From Bradysia coprophila (Eukaryota; Arthropoda; Insecta; Diptera; Sciaridae): 64,000 nt of DNA. This document shows positions 57,417 through 64,000 of this stretch, piece after piece. Below the pieces are notes generated by a model. That model had not been told where the DNA came from. It saw nothing but the letters and a program-made list of their open reading frames with translations, and made no database searches. The stretch covers positions 1,054,001 to 1,118,000 of the forward strand of contig NW_023503616.1 of NCBI RefSeq assembly GCF_014529535.1. The letters run 5' to 3'. Position 1 is the stretch's first letter, and the number at the start of each line of letters is the position of its first letter. Made by a program: the position numbers and the translations under genes.

Positions 57417-60265
57417 ATGTTTGCAATCAATACAGTACTTGTATCCACATTAGTGGCGCATTGTATCGTGCTCGTTCGATGCAATGAAGTTCAACAGCAC
57501 AACCCGAATGAATGTTCGAAGCATGAATTCAAAAACAAGGACATTTTAATGGAAAATGTAGTGCCGGATTTAAGCGATCTGTTAAATCTCAATAATAAAT
57601 CAGTTGAAGATCTAACTGACATACTGGCATTATGGAAATCAATCAAAGACGAAAACAATGTTGTAGTTCAAGGTAAGAATTTGGGTAATTAGTATTCAGT
57701 GCACACAGCGGCAGGTATCAATAACAAACGATTTGTAATTGGGGTCATGATGTAATCGCTTAAATATTAACTTTAAAGATCATCTGAAACATAGGTGACG
57801 CTTTTAGAATTTGTATTGAAAAATGCCTACAGAAGGAACCATGAGTTCTAACTGGTGTCTTGTTTTTTGCAAAATGCAGAGTATATTTTTGGAAAATTAA
57901 TTTGCCGAAAAACGTTTTAGCAAATTTTGGAAAATCTTAGGAATTTTTGGAAAGTCATGGCAAATGTTGGAATATCCTAGCAAAGTTGGCAAATTAATTT
58001 TCCAAAAATAAGCCCCGGCAAAATGTATGATAAAACAATTGAAGTGAAAGATTTAGCTAAACACCAGAAAATATTTGCTACAACTGAAGTAACAGATTCA
58101 AGGTCTTTACCGTGATATGTCTTCCGTTTGTAAAAGATTATTGTTAATTTTCGTCTATTTAAACTCATTTTTCAAAAAATAATATGCGCGTTTATTAAGA
58201 GGCTAGCCTGCGATGCGAAAGACAAGCATTGTATTTCCTAAGTGGGTGCCTTAAGTGTTGCACCTGGGACTGTGGAAATATTTTTTCTCAGAATTTTTTT
58301 TTCCTCTTTTAATCTACTCTTTCTTCCAGATATGCCGTTCACAATTATCATACCGAAAGTGAACATCAAAACGATTGAAAAGGAAAGACTGAAAGAATTT
58401 TTATTCGAACACTTGATACCTGGAAAAGCATTGAGCGTTTTTAATGAGGACGATGTTTATGGTAACTGTAACAAGCACGAAATTTGTTTAAAGAAATTGA
58501 AGCACGTTAATGAGAGTACGTGGACTGTGAACGGATTGAAAGTTATTCGAACTGCTACGCTGACCAGTGGTTCAGCTGCAATTCACATCGATGGAGTTCT
58601 GTCCGATCGGAAAATGTTGTTTTCGAAAAGAAATATTCAAGAGACGAACAGGTAAAGCTAATGATAGGAGAGCTATGGCGAATACAATTTATACAACATA
58701 CGAACGTTTGAAAAACAGGTACAACGCTCCACAGCGACTCGAAATGAAAAATGCTACCAAGGAAGAATCGACGAATTCGAGGAATAGAAATAACAAACAG
58801 AACGCCCTGATGACATTCCTGACTGGAATGAAATCAGGAACCAAAGTTTTCCAACATTTCTTAACCAAGAGCAATCTTTCACAGCAGTTGAGTGGTAATT
58901 TGAACAGTGAACGTTTAGATTGATTGTCGCTAAAAATAGTTTATTGAAATAGATAGCCAATACACCATCCTCATACCGTCTGACAATGCATTTCAGCGGT
59001 GGCATCCAATTGATTGGGGATTTTATCCGTTCAGTGTTCAAGAGTTCACTGAAGACATACTGAGAAATCACTTCATCCAAATGAAATCTCCACTACGAAT
59101 GGCCGATATCGCAAACATGGATCGGGAACAATCATTCAAGACTATAGGCGGAGAAATGGTTGTTTTCAGAAAGAATCGTATGAGTACTTGGGGTTTTTGT
59201 CACGGTGATTAAAGTCTAAATGAAAAACTACAATTTCAGCTCCGACCGTCAACAATGTTTCAATTTTGGCTAACTTTAATTTACCAAATGGGAATGAGGT
59301 GTTTCTCATTTCGGAAGTTCTATTCATGTCGGAAGCTGTCGTATCTCGATTACATCAGGTGAGGGTTTCTCCTTTATTCGGAAAATATTTTTCGATCCTA
59401 ACAGACCGTGCGACTTTACTGATGGTAAATGAATCACTCACGTATCTCTATGTACATCGTTTGTAGATGAACAAGGACAAGGAGACACCACCGTTACTAG
59501 CATTCCCCTGGTTTGGTGCACAATTCTTATCGCACTCATTTCTTGCATTGGAGAGAGACAATCGCTTTACGCAAATTGTCAGGTATTTTGAACATCGTTG
59601 TTCTCTTTGATCTAAATCGACTAACTGTCGGCTTTATTTCAGATACATGAATACGGCTGACATAGCTCAATACATTTCCGGTGCAAACTACACGTTCTTC
59701 GTTCCGACTGATGACGCTTTCGAAAAATTTGGACTGGCCAATCTTCCCGAAACGACGTTAGCTTCTGAAAAGGGCATTCAATTGCTGCTGAACCACTTTG
59801 TTAAAGGACGTTTGTATGACAGAGATCTAAAAAATGACGAGGTTTTTGAGACTATTGGTGGAGGAGCTTTACGCATAAGCCGTAAACATGCAGGTTTGTC
59901 CACAATGGCAGCAAGTTCCGGTTAACAATTTTAAAAATCACTTTCATCAAATTGTAGGAAACGTGACCGTCAACCGCGCGAATATCATCGAAACGGAAAT
60001 TTTTGTGTACAATCTCGGCACAATGTTTTACATTGACGAAGTATTGCATTCAGATATACTGACCGGAGCAATAAAGTCGGATAACAACCGAAATCGGCAA
60101 CAAAACAATTACAATTACAAATACTCAACTTTGCCGGATGTAGAGGCTGTTCCGCATGAATTTACGGAGCAGGGTGGAACGGAAGACGATGTCTTATTTC
60201 AGGACGATGAAATTGTTACTCCTAGAGCATTACCTGTTCGATACATGGCATATCCGTATCCGTAA
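57417..60265 (+). CDS. Secreted FAS1 (fasciclin-I) domain protein, 590 aa, eight exons
   Basis: Exons 57417-57672, 58330-58651, 58719-58894, 58953-59177, 59240-59358, 59467-59582, 59643-59893 and 59958-60265 join to 591 codons. FAS1 domains mediate cell adhesion or matrix interactions. Residues 1-22 form a signal peptide. Domain 1 (about 45-190; MPFTIIIPKVN, AAIHIDGVL) and domain 2 (about 220-365; YTILIPSDNAF, LRNHFI, FLISEVLF) are divergent. Domain 3 (about 385-530) is canonical: NYTFFVPTDDAFEKFG, LLNHFVKGRLYD, TIGGGALRIS, NVTVNRANIIE and MFYIDEVL. The tail is Asn/Gln- and acid-rich and ends MAYPYP, with no clear GPI signal or membrane segment. The last intron was placed at the GTTTGT donor because the alternative would leave a 37-bp intron. 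AATAAA lies at 60494-60499. Confidence 0.88.
57884..58010. repeat. Intronic inverted repeat
   Basis: TATTTTTGGAAAATTAATTT at 57884 and its exact reverse complement ending 58010 (23-bp arms) flank an 81-bp interior of TTGGAAAAT-like repeats. It lies in intron 1 of the FAS1 gene. A diverged relative with GGGAAATTCAATTTCCCAAA and AAGCCC lies near 49470. Confidence 0.7.
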
Positions 60266-61387
60266 ATTAGAATGTTCATTTATTCAATTGATTGATTTGT
60301 CTGTGTATTAATTTGGTAGCTGGAAGAAGACCCTTTCATATTAAATAGGGCATTTACAGTAGATTCCAATTAACAAAACAAGTCAAACCGTTATTTACCG
60401 CTTAAAGTAAAATGTTTTACTGTAGTATACATATGTACATGTTACCTATTTATAATTTAAAGATAATATTGGAGACATTTTTTAAATATTATAAATAAAA
60501 TCCATGGAAAAGTAGTTGAGGGTTTGTGTTAATTGCATCACCGAATTCCGTGTACTTATAATTTCGGTTGTTAAACTCTTAACATCACCGTAGTACTTCC
60601 GGTACGTTCACAGTAAATGGTAAGATAAAATAGTATTTTTCGTACCAAGCCAGAAAATGACGATTTTTTAAGCGATTCTGGAAAACCTGACGTTTGATAA
60701 CAAATGGGATAACATATAACATCATGGCAAAATAGAGAACTTTAGCAAATCATATAATAACGACAAAACCAATAATTTCCAACAATAACGAAAACGATAT
60801 TGACACGGAAAAATTTTATCATTGTGAATGAGGCGGGATGGGTAAATATGTTCACAAATCATGGTGTTTTATGTGGTGGCAGAATTCAAACTTCTTTCAT
60901 TTTGTGTTTAAAATTTTTGAATCCGATTGATTTGACATTTTCAAATGAAAGTCACACAGAGGATATAAGCGTTTCATGTGAAAATGATAAATTTATATGA
61001 ATCTCTAGATAGACCAGCGTTGACAATAAGTGAATTTCGAATTTTTATGAAGTCTTCACAAGTTGTCAAGGATTTACTTTGAATTAGCACCTCCAACTAA
61101 GGAGAACTTATAAATATAAAATTGAATCCATGTGAAATAAAATCGCTGATTTAGCCTATCGGTTTAATCAATGGGAATTTTTGAAGAAAAAAAAGAAAGA
61201 CAAACGAGAGGAAAAAGCACTAGTCTTCAGTTTTAGGACGTGTGCTGAGAAAATCACTTTTCTGTTGAGGTAGAAAAAAACGATTTATGCACAGGACAAC
61301 TGAAATAGACAAACGCCCAAATGAATCAAGACTCGAATTTATGCTCCAGTAGATCCAGTAATCCAGTATAGCTCCAGCAATCCAGTG

Positions 61388-61439
61388 TATTTGAGTATAT
61401 CCACTATATTGTCTATTTGAGTATATCCACTATATTGTC
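61388..61439. repeat. 26-bp perfect tandem duplication
   Basis: TATTTGAGTATATCCACTAT.. occurs at 61388 and 61414, identical over 26 bp. Preceding ATCCAGTAATCCAGTATAGC-like repeats suggest local slippage. Confidence 0.8.
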
Positions 61440-61760
61440 TATAAATGTGTTGACAGAATCGTCATATCGTTGATTGTTTATTTAATTTAGAATTTTTGTC
61501 TACAACGTGTGTCTCTGAACATACATAGATTTATTGAAATCTGTAGACTAGAACATTCTGAAGCTAGTGGAAATGAGATGGAAAAAATAGCTTGCCTTTT
61601 GACGACACAATTTACAGAACAAGTTGTGCTGTGGTGAGCTGTGAGCTGTGGAGCACATGCTCACTCGAAACACATTTTTTTTCGGGTAACTACCTTTACC
61701 ATTCAAATAGACACGTTGTAGACAAAAATTCTAAATTTGTAAGTTGACTCAAAATTTCTA

Positions 61761-61928
61761 GTTGTAAGACAATTATTATTGAGAGTCAAAAATTGCGCAA
61801 CCAATCAGAGGATGCGATTTTATATTTGTCTCAAGTGGTTTATGAAACAACAGCATGAGACAAATATAAAATCGCACCCTCTGATTGGTTGCGCAATTTT
61901 TGACTCTCAATAATAATTGTCTTACAAC
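61761..61928. mobile_element. Nested palindrome with 73-bp arms
   Basis: The arms 61761-61833 and 61856-61928 are nearly perfect inverted copies (GTTGTAAGACAATTATTATT at the outer edge, AAATATAAAATCGC inside) around a 22-bp loop. Such an intact long hairpin suggests recent origin. Confidence 0.85.
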
Positions 61929-64000
61929 TGAAAACTTTTGAGCCATAAATAAGAAGTTAAATAAGATTGTCCACATAACAGATTTTTATGTAATTACACC
62001 CGCTACTCGTAAAATTCACCAGCACTGCAAATGAGGTATCAATGGAAAGCTTACAACTAGCATATTAGGTTCACATTAAGCGTCATCAGTACCAGCCCAG
62101 ACCTGTCAAAAGTTCAAACAGATTTTGAAAATTTTTGTTGTACATTTTTTACAACATCTATCAATGAATCTAATGAAACTAGACATTCACCGAAAGTAGT
62201 TGAACTCAGCTTTATAATGAGCCCACTCTCACCCGGAACGATCGCCAAAAAATTAGGTTAAAGACACCCTTTTTCCATCTTCGGATATCTTCAGCCAGGA
62301 ACCAGGTGTAGCTCGAGACTGTGTGATGCCTGTTTTGAGGTCTACTGGCAAAGACCTTTCAAACCATGTGTATATTCATCCCAGACGAAATAATAGCACT
62401 TTTTCACTGCTAAACTGCTATTATTTCACCTAGTTAGATAAATTTTTTAAAGCTGAATATCTGCTTTTAAGATAGTTGTCCGGTGCACAAATTATATTTT
62501 TCTACTTCAATTTAATTTCTGTTAAAGTACTTCATAAGTATTTTGAATTCTGCCACCACATAACACACCATGATTTGTGAACATATTTACCCATCCCGCC
62601 TCATTCACAATGATAAAATTTTTCCGTGTCAATATCGTTTTCGTTATTGTTGGAAATTATTGGTTTTGTCGTTATTGTGTGATTTGCTAAAGTTCTCTAA
62701 TATGTCCTATTACGGTTGTTTAACACAAAGTTAATTTAAGTGTTTTAAATACAATGAGTGAACTTAGCGAGGTCTGAAATGTACTTCTTTACCAACCCCA
62801 ACATTTTTTTAAAGACATTTTAGTAGTGAACCACGGTGAATGTCAATTTTTTTTAGTTGAAGATGGTGGAGGACTTGTCCCTGATCATTTTCCAATAACA
62901 ATTAAAATCGCTTGTACTGGGGGCTTTTGAGAAAAACCAATTTTTATACCTTAATCTTTCCGACTACCACATACAGCATCATATTCCTTATGAGTACAAT
63001 ATGTATTTAATCGCATAGAGGGAAGCAGTGCCACCCTACTCAAAAGTTGAATATAAAAAGTAGATTTTTTTATTGAAATCCATTCAAATCATATTTTTTT
63101 CATTAATTTTATGTATCAGATGTAGTTTTAATTAGTAATATAAACATGATTTGTGTGCGTTTCCACGAAAAATTTACTTTTTATACTCAACTTGTGAGTA
63201 GGTTGACTCTGCTTCTCTCTATACATATTGTACTCATAAGTAATATGCTGCATGTGGTATCATTAGAAAGGTAAAGCCTCAGGCATTTTAGGTACATCCA
63301 CTTTCAACTAAAAAAAAAATCAAGCTCACGTGCATGATAACTTTAGTAAAATATCTAGTAATAGGAGTTGTTGATTTTGCTTCTCCTTACCCTACACTCC
63401 CTTTACGCCTCAGTACGTAAAAGTAACATTTCCAAAATGGCGACCCCACTCCTATACAAAAAATCTTGTTCCAAAACTGGTATTTTGCGCAGTATGTGTG
63501 CCACACATTATATTCCATTTAGACACATCATATTAAAATAGCTTGGTTTCTTGAATAGTTATTTATGCAACAAGTTTCCAAATGAAGTGGGTTTTGTCAC
63601 TAAACGAGCGAAGCAAGCACAACCGAACAGATCTAGGAATTGGGAAATATTTTTCTAAAATGTAAGACTTTCACCATTGATCCGAACATAAAACTCGAAC
63701 TTTTTTAAACATTTTGGTTTTAGATTTTCTTTACAGACCTATAAGTCGACTTAGAATAAATATTTAAAAACCAGCAAATCCGCCCTCCGTCTCTGAAGTA
63801 TATTTTATTTTGTTTGTAAAATGGGTTGTATTAAAACTGATACTTAGAGGCATAAACTTAAATATTTAGCGTTATGTGTAGAAACACAGAATACTTGAAA
63901 TAAGTAAAAAGAATAGATAACTTGATGCGATTTTACCCTTTTAATTGAGTGATGTCAAAGTCAGCTTCGGTGCTTGAGAGTGCTATGGTAGAAAATAAAA

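Larger units (their letters stand above)
60735..62697. mobile_element. Two-kilobase element with about 155-bp terminal inverted repeats
   Basis: The left TIR (60735-60890) and right TIR (62543-62697) are inverted copies with only a few differences, from GAGAACTTTAGCAAATC inward to GTGGTGGCAGAATTC. TA dinucleotides adjoin both ends (60733-60734 and 62698-62699). No transposase frame is present. Inside are the palindrome at 61761-61928, a further inverted pair (GAATTTTTGTCTACAACGTG near 61491 and ACACGTTGTAGACAAAAATT near 61710) and a 26-bp tandem duplication. Confidence 0.82.
60266..64000. other. Gene-free right end of the window
   Basis: It contains the FAS1 3' UTR, a 2-kb TIR element (60735-62697) and, from 62700 to 64000, AT-rich DNA with a loose inverted pair around TACTCATAAG (63232) and CTTATGAGTA (62988). 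No coding sequence is supported. Confidence 0.5.

Overview
The window looks like a stretch of insect nuclear genome, most likely from a fly (Diptera). It is AT-rich. Genes are split by short GT-AG introns, many of 55-75 bp, together with a few long ones. The gene families include an epsilon-class glutathione S-transferase, small CAP (GAPR-1-like) proteins, an M14 digestive-type procarboxypeptidase and a FAS1 protein. Non-coding DNA is full of small inverted-repeat elements (MITEs and foldbacks) and one non-LTR retrotransposon copy. I infer a lower dipteran such as a fungus gnat or gall midge, but sequence reading alone cannot settle this. I assembled nine spliced genes by hand; with the intronless DHHC gene there are ten protein genes in all.

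0-15 kb is gene-rich. It holds a DENND1/connecdenn Rab35 exchange factor (minus strand, ten exons), a ZDHHC24-like palmitoyltransferase (plus, diverging from DENND1), a SAPCD2-like spindle-orientation protein (minus) and an epsilon-type GST (minus). 15-29 kb carries a single-CAP protein at 18.4 kb and a repeat-rich interval. That interval has a MITE nested in a sister copy at 20.4 kb and an element with an exact 144-bp tandem repeat at 22.8-23.4 kb. It ends with a remarkable minus-strand gene at 25.6-28.3 kb that encodes a secreted acyl-carrier-protein-like polypeptide with no phosphopantetheine serine. 29.8-32.1 kb is a 5'-truncated non-LTR retrotransposon with an open reverse transcriptase frame. 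32-42.8 kb is essentially gene-free. A double-CAP protein follows at 42.8-45.3 kb.

45-50.8 kb is again repeat-rich and gene-free. At 50.9 kb a TATA-bearing gene encodes a small secreted M15-type (VanX/VanY/D-Ala-D-Ala peptidase-like) protein with HX6D and ExxH motifs. A tRNA-derived SINE-like unit split by a hAT-type MITE lies at 52.7 kb. It is followed by a procarboxypeptidase A-like gene (53.6-55.4 kb) and a three-FAS1-domain secreted protein (57.4-60.3 kb). The last 3.7 kb holds a 2-kb terminal-inverted-repeat element with nested palindromes.

I see no operon-like cooperation between the genes. The secreted products (ACP-like, CAP, M15-like, carboxypeptidase, FAS1) are compatible with gut, salivary or extracellular roles. 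The ACP-like and M15-like genes both belong to families best known from bacteria, so they are candidates for old horizontal transfer followed by intron gain. That is an inference to be tested by phylogeny.
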